A stretch of 64,000 bases of DNA, from contig NW_027489019.1 in the NCBI RefSeq assembly GCF_050948215.1, positions 1 to 64,000 of the forward strand, written 5' to 3'. Under the pieces are notes generated by a model, which was not told the DNA's origin, did not search any database, and was given only the letters and a program-made list of their open reading frames with translations. Positions within the stretch are counted from its first letter, which is position 1. Each line of letters begins with the position of its first letter. Below are positions 23,830-33,644 of this stretch, piece after piece. Position numbers and translations under genes: made by a program. The DNA comes from Halictus rubicundus. Its lineage: Eukaryota > Arthropoda > Insecta > Hymenoptera > Halictidae.

Positions 23830-24284
23830 TGTTTCGAACAATGCAGATCTCTCAATGATCTGAGAGAGTTCTGAAAGTTCTCTGAGATCTTGTGAAGAAA
23901 TAGAGAAGCCGACGGATCGGGAAAAGCTATACGGGTTAAGGAACGCACGTAAAGAAAAACACCGATGGTCGATTGAACAGACAAGACTGCGACGATCGAC
24001 CGTTGTCTCGATCGCTCCTGCCTCCCGTTCCCCGCGCGGCTCGCGAGGTCCACCAAGCTGCTCGATCCACCCGGTGGCTCGCGGGACGCGGGGTGCGACG
24101 CAGGGGCGACGTCGCGCACGCGCCGTCGATCTAGTCGTTAGAGCCGATTTATTGAAAACATGTACATACGGTTCTGTCATATAACATTAAAATCGTGTTT
24201 TACTTGAGTGCACATAGAAATATGTTTGTCTTCTGCGCGTATCTTTATTGGCGGCTGAACCCCTCTTCGCGTAAATCCCGAACA
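23830..24284 (-). repeat. BEL 3' LTR (455 bp)
   Basis: Same length and same reading as the copy at 30016-30470. On the minus strand it begins TGTTCGGGATTTACGCG and ends TTGTTCGAAACA. Two AATAAA signals occur on the minus strand, one at 24148-24153 and one near 24243-24248 (CCAATAAAGATA), which could direct RNA 3' end formation. Confidence 0.95.
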
Positions 24285-24481
24285 TACCGCCCGCCTCGAC
24301 GTCGATTGTTCGACGTTGATGTTTCACCGTTCGATGGCGCGCGAGATCGATGTGTCGATGCGAGTTGGAGTGGGGGGTTTCTACCTCGCTACGCGTTAAT
24401 TCAGTCGCGTAAACGATGAATGGCGCCGCCCGCCATGACAAGTCCGCGTAGTGACCTCGTGCGTATCGGATTTTGTACCGA
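24285..24481 (-). other. BEL 3' untranslated segment with polypurine tract
   Basis: Between the polyprotein stop and the 3' LTR. Directly next to the LTR the minus strand reads GAGGCGGGCGGTA (24285-24297), a G-rich tract in the place of the polypurine primer for plus-strand DNA. Its purine run is broken by single C residues, so this is a weak-looking tract. I see nothing else in this stretch. Confidence 0.6.
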
Positions 24482-27400
24482 CTATGTTTCCCCCTGAGCT
24501 CCTCCTTCGTCGTCTCTGACCGGCAATGGGACCACTTTGGCGACGGTCCGGCGGAAGGTGCGGTCTCCCCGTCGTAGAGTGACCACACGAACGAGCCCAT
24601 CGGGTCCGGGATGCACCTCGGCGACACGTGCGAGTGGCCAGCGGGTTGGCGGGGTGACTTCGTCGGCGACGAGAACGAGCGTGCCAATACCGATGTTTTC
24701 TCGCCGTCGTTGCCACTTTGGACGCTGCTGCAGCTGGTGAAGATACTCAGTTCTCCATCTGCGCCAAAAGTGGTCGTGGAGATTACGGATTAATCTCCAC
24801 CGCGCGGTCAGAGACGAGGCGGTTGCCTCGGGGGGAGGCTCGGGGGGGGTGTGAAGTGGTTCGCCGACTAGGAAGTGCCCGGGAGTGAGTGGACTAGTGT
24901 CCTGTGGGTCGTCGGTCAGCGGGGTCAGAGGTCGTGAGTTCAAACACGCTTCGACCCGGCACAGCAGCGTGGCCATCTCTTCATAGGTGAGTGTCGCCTC
25001 CCCTATCACCCGTCGAAGGTGGTTTTTCACCGACTTGACCGCCGCTTCCCACAGGCCCCCCATATGCGGAGAGTAAGGAGGGATGAAGGTCCACTGCGTC
25101 CCGCCGTTGGCCAGTTCCTCCGAAACAGCCGTGTGGAATTGCGATGCCTCCCGGAACATTCCCCTCAGCATGACGTCAGCTCCCTTGAAGGTGGTCCCGT
25201 TGTCGCTGAGCAAGCTGCTGCATCGCCCCCGACGCGCCACGAACCGTTGGAACGCTGCCACGAAGGCCTCCGACGACAGGTCAGTCACTGCATCTAGGTG
25301 CACCGCCTTGGTGGCCAGGCAGACGAACACCACAATGTATCCCTTGTGGCTCTTGTGACCCCTGCCCTTGGTGGTGCGAATCTGGATTGGCCCTGCATAG
25401 TCCACACCTGTTGCAGAAAAGGGCTTTGACGGACATACCCGGGAAGGCGGAAGGTCTCCCATGCGTTGTTGTCCCACTTCTGCCCGGAGCCGTGTGCAGG
25501 TGACGCAGTCACGTAGGACCTGCTTCGCCCTTGGTCGCAACCTGGGTATCCAAAAGGCCCTGTGGACCCAGGCCAGAGTCGTAGAGAGGCTCCCGTGCAG
25601 AGTCTTCTGGTGTGCATCCCGTACGATCAACGTCGCCAGGTGGGTCGACCTCTCGATGAGGACTGGGTGCCGCTGTGACTCCGGCAACGATGACAGCCGT
25701 AGGCGCCCTCCGACTCTCAGGACCCCGTCGTTGTCTAAAAACGGGACCAGAGTGTTGAGGCACGAGGAAGTCGGGATTACCTTACCTTGGGTGAGTGCTC
25801 TGATCTCCTGTGAGTACGTGCAGCGCTGCGTCACACGGACCACACAGGTTAGCGCTTCTTTTAATTCAGTAACCGACAGTGGCCCGGTCTTCTTGACAGC
25901 TGGCCTCCTGGTGTTGTGGATGAAGCGTCTGAGATAGGCTGAGACACGCGTCAGCCTTGAGAGTGAGGAAAACCTGAGGACCAGCGAGTTTTCCTCCGGT
26001 GCCACGACCACCTGCGCGACGGCGACAGACCTTTGTTCCGGTGCGACCTCGCATGGGCTGAGCGTAGTGGTCGCAGGCCACTCGCCAGGTGCGGCGGTCA
26101 GCCAGGAGGGTCCGTGCCACCAGAGAGGTGAGGCACGCAGTTCCTCAGCTGATATCCCTCGGGTGGCTAGATCTGCGGGGTTGTCCAGTGTCCCCACATG
26201 CCGCCACGTGACCCCAGGTAGGAGGTTCTGGATCTCCGCGACCCGGTGGGCGACGAAGGTCTTCCATTTCGACGGATGCGTCCGGATCCATGCCAGGGTC
26301 ACCGTCGAATCGGACCAAGCGTGGGTTGTGACCTCGTCGAAGTTCAGAGCCGACCGCAGAGACGACAACAAGCGTGCGAGCAGAACCGCGCCGCACAGCT
26401 CCAGCCTGGGAATAGTCTGCGGTTTGATAGGAGCCACCCGCGTCTTCCCCATCAGAAGGTTCGACCAGGATCCCGTCTTACGCCGGACCACGAGGTAGAC
26501 GACCGCCACGTACGCTCGTTCTGAGGCGTCACTGAAACCGTGGAGCTCCACGTCTGACATGCACGGTGAGAACCCAACCCACCTCGGTACCGTGACGACC
26601 GTTAATGAGGAAATCTCGATCCTTAGTTGTGACCAGCGTGCAGCCATCGACGCGTCCAGAGGCTCGTCCCACGAAACTCCAGCGAGCCAGAGGTCCTGCA
26701 GTATCGTTTTTGCTCGTACGATGACCGGAGCTAGCCACCCAAGGGGATCAAACAGTCGGGCGATCTCGGAGAGCACGGTCCGCTTGGTCCACTTGGACGC
26801 AGCGGCATCCGAGAAAAGAGGTCCGCGGACTGCTAGCGTGTCCCCCCGGACGTCCCAGCAGAGCCCCAGAGCGCCGTGGACTTCCTTGTCTTGGAAGACC
26901 TTCTCCTCCACGCACGCAGCGCGGAGTTCGGGGACGTTGCTGGCCCATTTATCCAGCTGGAAACCCGCGGAGGAGAGGAGGTCCGTCAACTGCCGACGTA
27001 TCTCCAACGCTCGCTGAAGGTCATCTGCGCCAGTCAGGATGTCGTCCACGTACGAATGTTCCCTGACGGCCCGTGCTCCTAACGGAAATCGACTCTCCCC
27101 GTCGACGGCTAGCTGCTTCAGGACCCGATTTGCGAGGTAAGGTGCCGGAGCAGTACCATAGGTGACCGTCGAGAGCCTGAAATCAGTAACCGCTTCACCA
27201 GGATCATTCCTCCACAGGATTCGGAGCCAATCCTGATCTTCGGGGTGGACCAGAATTTGCCGGAACATCTTTACGATGTCCGCCGAGAATGCCACCTTAT
27301 GCAGACGCCAACGGGTGATCACCGCCCACAGATCACTCTGGAGCTTCGGGCCAGCGAGCAGCGAGTCGTTCAGAGAGCCTCCTGAACCCATCCCGAGCGA

Positions 27401-29632
27401 GGCGTTGAACACGACCCGGATCTTCTTGCGGCCGTCTGACACCTTCCAGACCGCATGGTGCGTCAAGTAGCAGCCGGGCTCGTGGTTCATCAGCGATTCC
27501 CGCGCCCGCTCCATGTGTCCCAGACGATGATACTCCTCCATGAAACCCACGTACTGCTCGCGAAGAGATTGGTCGCGGGATCGGTTCCTCTCGGCGTTGA
27601 GTAGCATCCTCAGAGCGACCGCTCTCGAGGACGCGACCTTCGGGCGCTCCTCCCCCCTAAAAGGTAAGCGAACCACATACCTCCCGGTGGGGTCGCGTCG
27701 CGTGCTCTGGCTGAACAATTCCTCGCATTGTAGATCCTCTGGTGACATCGGTGACGACGGGGCGACTTCCTCCAGTTCCCAGAACAGCTGGAGGTCCGGT
27801 AACGAGGCCTGACGACTCACGTGGAGGATCCGTGTCGATCTTGCGGCTGCCGGCTGTTCGACGGGCCCTAGCAGAGTCCAGCCGAACGGAGTTCGGACAG
27901 CGACGGGTGTGCCAGCGGGCCCCGATCTCTTCTCCAGAAGTAGCATCCCGCAGACGTCGGCACCGAGCAGGACATCTACCTGTGCTGGCTCAGAGTAGTG
28001 CGGGTCCGCCAGAGGCAATCCCTGTACGTGAGGCCAGTCTCCAGGGAGGACACGCTGCGCCGGCGTCGGAGCGATGAGACGCTTTGTAACCAGGGCATCT
28101 ACGGCCACCTGGAAAGTACGGTCAAGAGGAGATCGGAGGGTTACCTGGACCTCGGATCGTGCGGTTCCAACGTTCGCTCCCTGGTATCCCGTCAGCTCCA
28201 CTCGCACCGCTCGTCTTTTCAGCCTGAGGGACTGAGCCGCCCACTCTGACAGGAACGACGACTCCGATCCAGAATCAAGCAGAGCCCTGACGGTGAGAGT
28301 CCGTCCGTTGGTCGCTTCTAGGGAGACCCTGGCGGTGGCGAGAAGGGTGACCCGGTTGGTGCTGACCGCGTACGCCGCCGACGTGGACGACGTCGTAGCC
28401 TCATTCGGTTGTCCCCGCTGGAAGGAGTCGTGAAGAGTGGTATGATGGGTCCCGTCGCACGCCCAGCAGCGGTACTCCGAGGAACACTGCGTCTGCTGAT
28501 GACTGGACGCGAGGCAGTTGAGACAGAGGCCCTTTTTCTGCACGAACTGTCTCCTTTCCGCAGCTGAGAGAGCCTTGTACGTTTTGCACGCGCTAAGGGC
28601 GTGACTTCCAGAACACAGTGGGCACAGACGTCCTCCCTTAGGTTTGGGCTTCGTTTCGACCTTGACCGCCAACATGTTACGCGCAGAAGATGGGATGGGT
28701 CGGATCACGGCGCCTCCACCCTTCGGAACCGGAGCAGGCGGGTCCTGAGGCCGAGCCGACCCTAGAGCGTGAACGCGATTCTCGAGGTAGCTCTCCAAGT
28801 CGTCGAAGCACGGCGTGGCCGTGGGGTCCCTCAGAGACATCTCCCACGCCAACCTCGTCGTGTGGTCGAGCTTCTCCGACGCGAGAAACACCAGCCACTC
28901 GTCCCACTCCGCGACCGGTTTCCTTAACGCCTGGAACGCCCGCTGAGTCTGCCGAAATTCGTCTAGCAGACGCTTGATCTCTGACGGCTGGGCCTTCGCC
29001 AGGGTCGGGTAAGTGATCAAGCGTCTCATGTGCGCTGCAGTGAGTATCCGTTGATTCCCAAACCTCCGCTCCAAGGCCGTCCAAGCACCGTCGTAATTGG
29101 CCTCGGTGATGGGCGTGAGGTCCAACATTTTGGCGGCTTCACCTGTCAGACAGGACTTTAAATACTGCATCTTCCTCACTTTAGGGATGCGGGTGGACTC
29201 GTGGACGAGAGAGCAGAATTGGTCACGGAAGCTCTCCCACTGGTACAGGTCCCCCGAGAAGGAAGGCAGTTTCATCGGCGGCAGCACCACCTCCGACTCC
29301 GCCGGCATCGTGTTCACCGGCACGGGCGTGGGAGGGGCGGGTTTGGCCTCTAACATTTCGTCTATTGCAGAGCCGTGTTCGATGTAAGCCTCCTCGACCT
29401 CGGAGAAAAGGTCGGTGAACAGGTACGGGAGCGTGGGCTCTGCTTGGCGAGTGATCTCTGCATGGCGCTCGGTGAACAGTCTCCAGTAGCTCTCCAGCAA
29501 CTCCCTTCGCCTCAAGAGGTTCGGTCGAGTCAGATACTCAGCTCCGCTTTTTCGCAGGTTGCTCAGGAAGCGGGAGATGCGACCGCCGAGATCCGTTTGC
29601 GCGGCCACGAGCTCTGTCACTTTCGTTGACAT
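24482..29632 (-). CDS. gag-pol: BEL/Pao Gag-Pol polyprotein, 1716 aa, intact
   Basis: A single frame with all retrotransposon functions. Residues about 115-290 are the BEL-type Gag region (DUF1759-like, KLPSFSGD). Three zinc-knuckle-like clusters lie at about 337-401 (CPLC, CLNC, CWAC). Aspartic protease: DSGSESSFLS with the catalytic Asp at 453. RT: about 670-900, with the YVDD box at 861-864. RNase H: about 1030-1160, starting FSDASERAY. Integrase: His-His-Cys-Cys finger at about 1341-1379, catalytic D1411, D1477 and E1529 (GVDYAG, SDNGT, LWEAAVKS). A BEL-type C-terminal domain (DUF5641-like) ends the protein. All catalytic residues looked for are present. The start is the first Met, in the order expected after the leader; no stop or frameshift is seen. 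The product would act in cytoplasmic particles and then the nucleus. Confidence 0.96.
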   Translation of the reverse strand: MSTKVTELVAAQTDLGGRISRFLSNLRKSGAEYLTRPNLLRRRELLESYWRLFTERHAEITRQAEPTLPYLFTDLFSEVEEAYIEHGSAIDEMLEAKPAPPTPVPVNTMPAESEVVLPPMKLPSFSGDLYQWESFRDQFCSLVHESTRIPKVRKMQYLKSCLTGEAAKMLDLTPITEANYDGAWTALERRFGNQRILTAAHMRRLITYPTLAKAQPSEIKRLLDEFRQTQRAFQALRKPVAEWDEWLVFLASEKLDHTTRLAWEMSLRDPTATPCFDDLESYLENRVHALGSARPQDPPAPVPKGGGAVIRPIPSSARNMLAVKVETKPKPKGGRLCPLCSGSHALSACKTYKALSAAERRQFVQKKGLCLNCLASSHQQTQCSSEYRCWACDGTHHTTLHDSFQRGQPNEATTSSTSAAYAVSTNRVTLLATARVSLEATNGRTLTVRALLDSGSESSFLSEWAAQSLRLKRRAVRVELTGYQGANVGTARSEVQVTLRSPLDRTFQVAVDALVTKRLIAPTPAQRVLPGDWPHVQGLPLADPHYSEPAQVDVLLGADVCGMLLLEKRSGPAGTPVAVRTPFGWTLLGPVEQPAAARSTRILHVSRQASLPDLQLFWELEEVAPSSPMSPEDLQCEELFSQSTRRDPTGRYVVRLPFRGEERPKVASSRAVALRMLLNAERNRSRDQSLREQYVGFMEEYHRLGHMERARESLMNHEPGCYLTHHAVWKVSDGRKKIRVVFNASLGMGSGGSLNDSLLAGPKLQSDLWAVITRWRLHKVAFSADIVKMFRQILVHPEDQDWLRILWRNDPGEAVTDFRLSTVTYGTAPAPYLANRVLKQLAVDGESRFPLGARAVREHSYVDDILTGADDLQRALEIRRQLTDLLSSAGFQLDKWASNVPELRAACVEEKVFQDKEVHGALGLCWDVRGDTLAVRGPLFSDAAASKWTKRTVLSEIARLFDPLGWLAPVIVRAKTILQDLWLAGVSWDEPLDASMAARWSQLRIEISSLTVVTVPRWVGFSPCMSDVELHGFSDASERAYVAVVYLVVRRKTGSWSNLLMGKTRVAPIKPQTIPRLELCGAVLLARLLSSLRSALNFDEVTTHAWSDSTVTLAWIRTHPSKWKTFVAHRVAEIQNLLPGVTWRHVGTLDNPADLATRGISAEELRASPLWWHGPSWLTAAPGEWPATTTLSPCEVAPEQRSVAVAQVVVAPEENSLVLRFSSLSRLTRVSAYLRRFIHNTRRPAVKKTGPLSVTELKEALTCVVRVTQRCTYSQEIRALTQGKVIPTSSCLNTLVPFLDNDGVLRVGGRLRLSSLPESQRHPVLIERSTHLATLIVRDAHQKTLHGSLSTTLAWVHRAFWIPRLRPRAKQVLRDCVTCTRLRAEVGQQRMGDLPPSRVCPSKPFSATGVDYAGPIQIRTTKGRGHKSHKGYIVVFVCLATKAVHLDAVTDLSSEAFVAAFQRFVARRGRCSSLLSDNGTTFKGADVMLRGMFREASQFHTAVSEELANGGTQWTFIPPYSPHMGGLWEAAVKSVKNHLRRVIGEATLTYEEMATLLCRVEACLNSRPLTPLTDDPQDTSPLTPGHFLVGEPLHTPPEPPPEATASSLTARWRLIRNLHDHFWRRWRTEYLHQLQQRPKWQRRRENIGIGTLVLVADEVTPPTRWPLARVAEVHPGPDGLVRVVTLRRGDRTFRRTVAKVVPLPVRDDEGGAQGET

Positions 29633-30015
29633 ATTCGAACACGCGCACGATATGACCGAAGATAGTTGAAGGTGAGTTGAAACCGAAACACACCGAGTTT
29701 GGCCTTGCGGGCAACCTCAAACGCTCCAACTGTTTGTTTGTCGGACGGACGAGCTCGCCTTGGTACGGGTCACCAAAGGAGACAACCGTCGACGATTCAA
29801 AACTAACCGTTTTCGAAACACGTTCTTAACGGAAAAACTCGGCACTTTTCTCACTGTTGCTTCGTTTCCAGACGAGAAAACCGACGGAACGCCGACTGGA
29901 GCACGAGCCGCGTGAAGAGAAGCACAAAAAACAGGGGCGCGGAATAAACGAGGGGGTGGATCGTTGCCGATGCTCAAGAGCCCGCTCGCACGTTGATCCG
30001 GCTCGAAGGACCAAA
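29633..30015 (-). other. BEL leader with tRNA-Tyr-type primer-binding site
   Basis: Leader between the 5' LTR and the polyprotein start. Two bases from the LTR, the minus strand reads TGGTCCTTCGAGCCGGA (29997-30013), complementary to the 3' end of animal tRNA-Tyr (CCGGCTCGAAGGA plus CCA). This gives the primer and orientation of the element. No conserved frame is seen in the rest of the 0.4 kb. Confidence 0.85.
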
Positions 30016-30470
30016 TGTTTCGAACAATGCAGATCTCTCAATGATCTGAGAGAGTTCTGAAAGTTCTCTGAGATCTTGTGAAGAAATAGAGAAGCCGACG
30101 GATCGGGAAAAGCTATACGGGTTAAGGAACGCACGTAAAGAAAAACACCGATGGTCGATTGAACAGACAAGACTGCGACGATCGACCGTTGTCTCGATCG
30201 CTCCTGCCTCCCGTTCCCCGCGCGGCTCGCGAGGTCCACCAAGCTGCTCGATCCACCCGGTGGCTCGCGGGACGCGGGGTGCGACGCAGGGGCGACGTCG
30301 CGCACGCGCCGTCGATCTAGTCGTTAGAGCCGATTTATTGAAAACATGTACATACGGTTCTGTCATATAACATTAAAATCGTGTTTTACTTGAGTGCACA
30401 TAGAAATATGTTTGTCTTCTGCGCGTATCTTTATTGGCGGCTGAACCCCTCTTCGCGTAAATCCCGAACA
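30016..30470 (-). repeat. BEL 5' LTR (455 bp)
   Basis: Upstream LTR for the minus-strand element, identical by reading to 23830-24284. It is followed on the plus strand by the second GCGTG target copy (30471-30475). Confidence 0.95.
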
Positions 30471-30475
30471 GCGTG

Positions 30476-33400
30476 TTAGATTTAGCTTCGGGTTTTCATC
30501 AAATTCCCATGGAGCAGTCAGACGCAGCAAAAACCGCTTTTTCGTCGCCCCACGGTCATTATCAATTTTCTAGAATGCCGTTTGGTCTTAAAAATGCTCC
30601 CGCTACTTTCCAAAAATTAATGGATTCAGTATTAACCGGCTTACAAGGGACAGAAATGTTCGTATATATGGACGACATTGTTATATACGCAAGTTCGCTC
30701 CAAGAACACATAATAAAATTTAATAAATTAGCCGAAAGATTAAGAGACGCGAATCTTCGACTCCAACCGGATAAATGTAAATTTCTCTGCAAAGAAGTTC
30801 ATTATCTCGGACACATAATTTCTGAATCAGGAATCAAGCCTGATCCTAGTAAAATCACCGCGATTCAAAATTTTCCAACACCGCGCACACCGCGAAATAT
30901 TAAACAGTTCCTTGGCCTCAGCGGTTATTACAGACGATTTATTCAAAATTTCTCCGGTATTTCAAAACCATTAACGTCACTTTTAAAGAAAGGTATTAAA
31001 TTCCATTGGAAAGACGAACAAGAGCAAGCATTTTTAAAATTAAAGGAAGCTTTATGTAAGGAGCCCATATTACAATATCCAAATTTTAATGAACAATTTA
31101 TAGTAACGACGGATGCCTCGAATCAGGCAATCGGAGGTATATTAAGTCAAGGTGAGGTTGGTAAAGACCTTCCGATCGCTTACGCATCTCGATCTCTGAA
31201 TTCGGCCGAGATGAATTATTCGACCATAGAGAAGGAACTCCTTGCAATAGTTTATTGTACGCATCATTTCCGACCTTATTTATATGGGAAAGAATTCCTC
31301 TTAATAACAGATCATCAGCCTCTAGTTTGGTTGCATAAAGTGAAAGATCCTACGTCCCGACTCGTTCGCTGGCGGTTAAAACTTGCCGAGTACGAGTACA
31401 AAATTAAATATAAACCGGGAAAAATAAATTCAAACGCGGACGCATTATCACGAAATCCGCAAGTTTTAGTAGCAAATGTTCTTGAGGAGGAGAATACGGA
31501 CGACGATCCATGGGCAGGATTGGCCGCCTTTTTCGGAGAGGAAAACGAACCTTCCACTCCCGAACCCCCATCTCCGCTTCCAACAATGGAAGATTTATCT
31601 TCGCTCGACGGAGATATACAAGGGTCCACCGAAGATTCAACGGAGGAAACGCAGCTGCCGTCCTTAGGGCACTGGCAACCCCAAAGCCTCCCGAAGAATC
31701 CCAGGGATTCCCTTTCAAATCCTGACACCAGCGAGGAAGAACCGTCACCATCCCTAGGGCATGGAGACGCACCTCACGGGAGTCCTGAAGATTTCCCCAA
31801 CGAGCCGCAAGAAGAGGAGGGACACCCTCACGGCGGACACGAAGGCGCCCCTGGCGAACCTTCGCTCACGGACCCGGCTTACACCGAAGACGGCGGGTTG
31901 CCACCTCTAGGGGCACGGCGCACCCCCGATTCCACGGCAAGCCAGGCGAACTCCTCAGAGGATGGAGAAATCCCTGAGCGAGAAACAGAAGACGATCTGG
32001 GACAGGAAAACAGTATTCCACCCGAACCACCCCCGGAACCACCGGACGACGGCGATTCATCAATATCAAGCGACTCGGACGCAGAATCCGAACAGGAAAA
32101 CGAAGCTCCAACGACAAATATAATAGAATCAAGAGACTGTATACACATGAGAAAAGATAACTTAGTATATTTTATTACTACCGCGGGAGATCCATTCGAC
32201 GAAGGAGCCCGACAAATCCAAGATGCTTCAAAATTTCCTATACATACAAAAATAATGCTAGGAGCACCCAGCATTCGAATAATCAACAGAAGGTATTATA
32301 TTGCATTAGCAGTCGCGAGAAGGCCACAAGAGCCAGTAAGAAAAGATGCATTAATAAAAGCATTTGATAAATTACAAAATTTCATATACGAAGAAGCTAT
32401 TAGCTCATTTTCAATAAGTTATCCATCAGAAACAGACAGAGTTAATTTCGCTGCACTGCAAGAACAATTAGAAAGCAGATTTTTAAATGCTCCAGTCGAG
32501 ATTACAATTTGCAAAAATTTAATTAAAATTCCGCCTATTTCAAAAAGGAATAAAATATTAGAAGAGTTTCATTCTGCAGCACCAGCTGGACATAAAGGTG
32601 TAACTAAAACATACACAAGAATCCGTCAATATTTTTTCTGGGAAAATATGAAAAAAGATATACAACATTTTATAAATAACTGTTTAAATTGTCAACTGAA
32701 AAAACTAGTGAGAGTAAAAAATAAACAACCGATGATGCTCACCGATACTCCCGGTAAAGCATTTGATAAAATTTCCATAGACATGGTAGGACCACTACCA
32801 ACAACACGAAAAAATAATAAATATTTACTCACAATTCAAGATTTATTGACGAAGTATTCGCTTGCAATCCCAGTACAAGATGGATATTCTAAAACAATTG
32901 CAACAGCATTTTTAAATAATTTTCTATATAAATTTGGAACACCTAAATGTTTATTATCGGATCAAGGACCGAATTTAACGGGATCAACCATGAAACAACT
33001 CTTGAAGAAATTTAAAATTCAACACGTCTGCACGTCACCATATCATCCTCAAACAAATGGTTCATTGGAGAGAGCCCACCACGTATTCGTGGAATATTTA
33101 AAACAATATATAGATGATAAAAATCAATGGGACGATTGCATAGACGCAGCAATATTTTCGTACAATACGAGTATCCACGAAGGAACAAAGTTTTCCCCGC
33201 ATCATTTGGTCTTCGGAGAAATGGCAAGACCACCTTTAACGAGCAATATTTTGGAAGAGGAACCGGAACAAACATACGAATCTCATCTAGTTCAGCACAT
33301 AAAAAATCTACACAGCCTCCAGCAAAGAGCTCGAGCAAATTTAATAGCGGCCAAAGAAAGGTCAAAATATTATTACGATAGGAAGATTCATCCACAACAA

Positions 33401-33583
33401 TTGAAAGTAGGAGACAGTGTCTTCACATTAGCGTTGCATAGAACAAAACTCAGCAACCAATATTCCGGTCCATATAAAGTATTAGAAATTCTTCCAACAA
33501 ACAACGTAAAATTGCTAATTAAAGGAAAACCAAGGATCCTACACATGGATAGATGCAGGATCTCCAAAATTCCCGCACGGTAG
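30476..33583 (+). pseudogene. pol: Gypsy-A Pol, 3' part: RT, RNase H, linker, integrase
   Basis: Continuation of the pol frame after the BEL insertion (a GTG in the target duplication is not a real start). RT: LDLASGFHQIPM, then the catalytic YMDD at 30665-30676. RNase H: TTDASNQAIGG to NADALSRNP, about 31100-31460. A 200-residue acidic, Pro/Ser-rich linker follows (about 31460-32110) with three LPSLG-like repeats. Integrase: HHCC finger about 32570-32700, catalytic D at 32780-32782, D at 32960-32962 and E at 33068-33070, the exact 35-residue D-E spacing; then a GPY-type motif (YSGPYKVLEI) near the end. No stop or frameshift appears. The N-terminal half of RT is on the far side of the BEL, so this copy cannot make a complete Pol. 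Confidence 0.94.
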
Positions 33584-33593
33584 GATACCTTGC

Positions 33594-33628
33594 ACAAAAA
33601 ATGAAATCCTACGAATTTCATTTTTTGT
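33594..33628 (+). promoter_or_regulatory. Hairpin upstream of the Gypsy-A polypurine tract
   Basis: Perfect 14-bp inverted repeat, ACAAAAAATGAAAT (33594-33607) and its complement (33615-33628), with the 7-nt loop CCTACGA, starting 10 nt after the pol stop. Gypsy-B has a hairpin at the same place with a different stem and the same CTACG loop core, so the pairing is conserved. The role is unknown; plus-strand priming, RNA 3' structure or packaging are possible. Confidence 0.8.
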
Positions 33629-33633
33629 TTCCC

Positions 33634-33644
33634 GGGGAGGGAGG
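33634..33644 (+). other. Gypsy-A polypurine tract
   Basis: GGGGAGGGAGG abuts the TG of the 3' LTR, as expected for the RNA primer of plus-strand DNA. Gypsy-B has GGGAGGGAGG at the same place. Confidence 0.9.

Larger units (their letters stand above)
23830..30470 (-). mobile_element. BEL/Pao LTR retrotransposon nested in Gypsy-A, apparently intact
   Basis: 6641-bp element on the minus strand with two 455-bp LTRs that read as identical, TG...CA ends and a 5-bp target duplication GCGTG. It has a tRNA-Tyr-type primer-binding site, a single 1716-codon gag-pol frame and a purine-rich tract. The A17-type protease, YVDD reverse transcriptase, integrase and C-terminal domain mark it as BEL/Pao. It is the youngest layer, since it splits the already young Gypsy-A. 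It is clearly more G/C-rich than the Gypsy and satellite DNA around it. The only copy in the window of any element with complete coding capacity. Confidence 0.97.

Noticed and set aside
24482..29632. Host gene on the minus strand because of its length and high G/C
   Set aside because: All domains are BEL/Pao retrotransposon domains, and the frame lies between identical-reading LTRs with target duplications.
30473..30475. GTG as a start codon for the Gypsy-A Pol 3' part
   Set aside because: It lies in the GCGTG target duplication of the BEL insertion and is simply a Val codon of RT.
33583..33644. An env gene or extra frame after Gypsy-A pol
   Set aside because: Only 61 bp separate the pol stop from the LTR, filled by the hairpin and polypurine tract; Gypsy-B likewise has no room.
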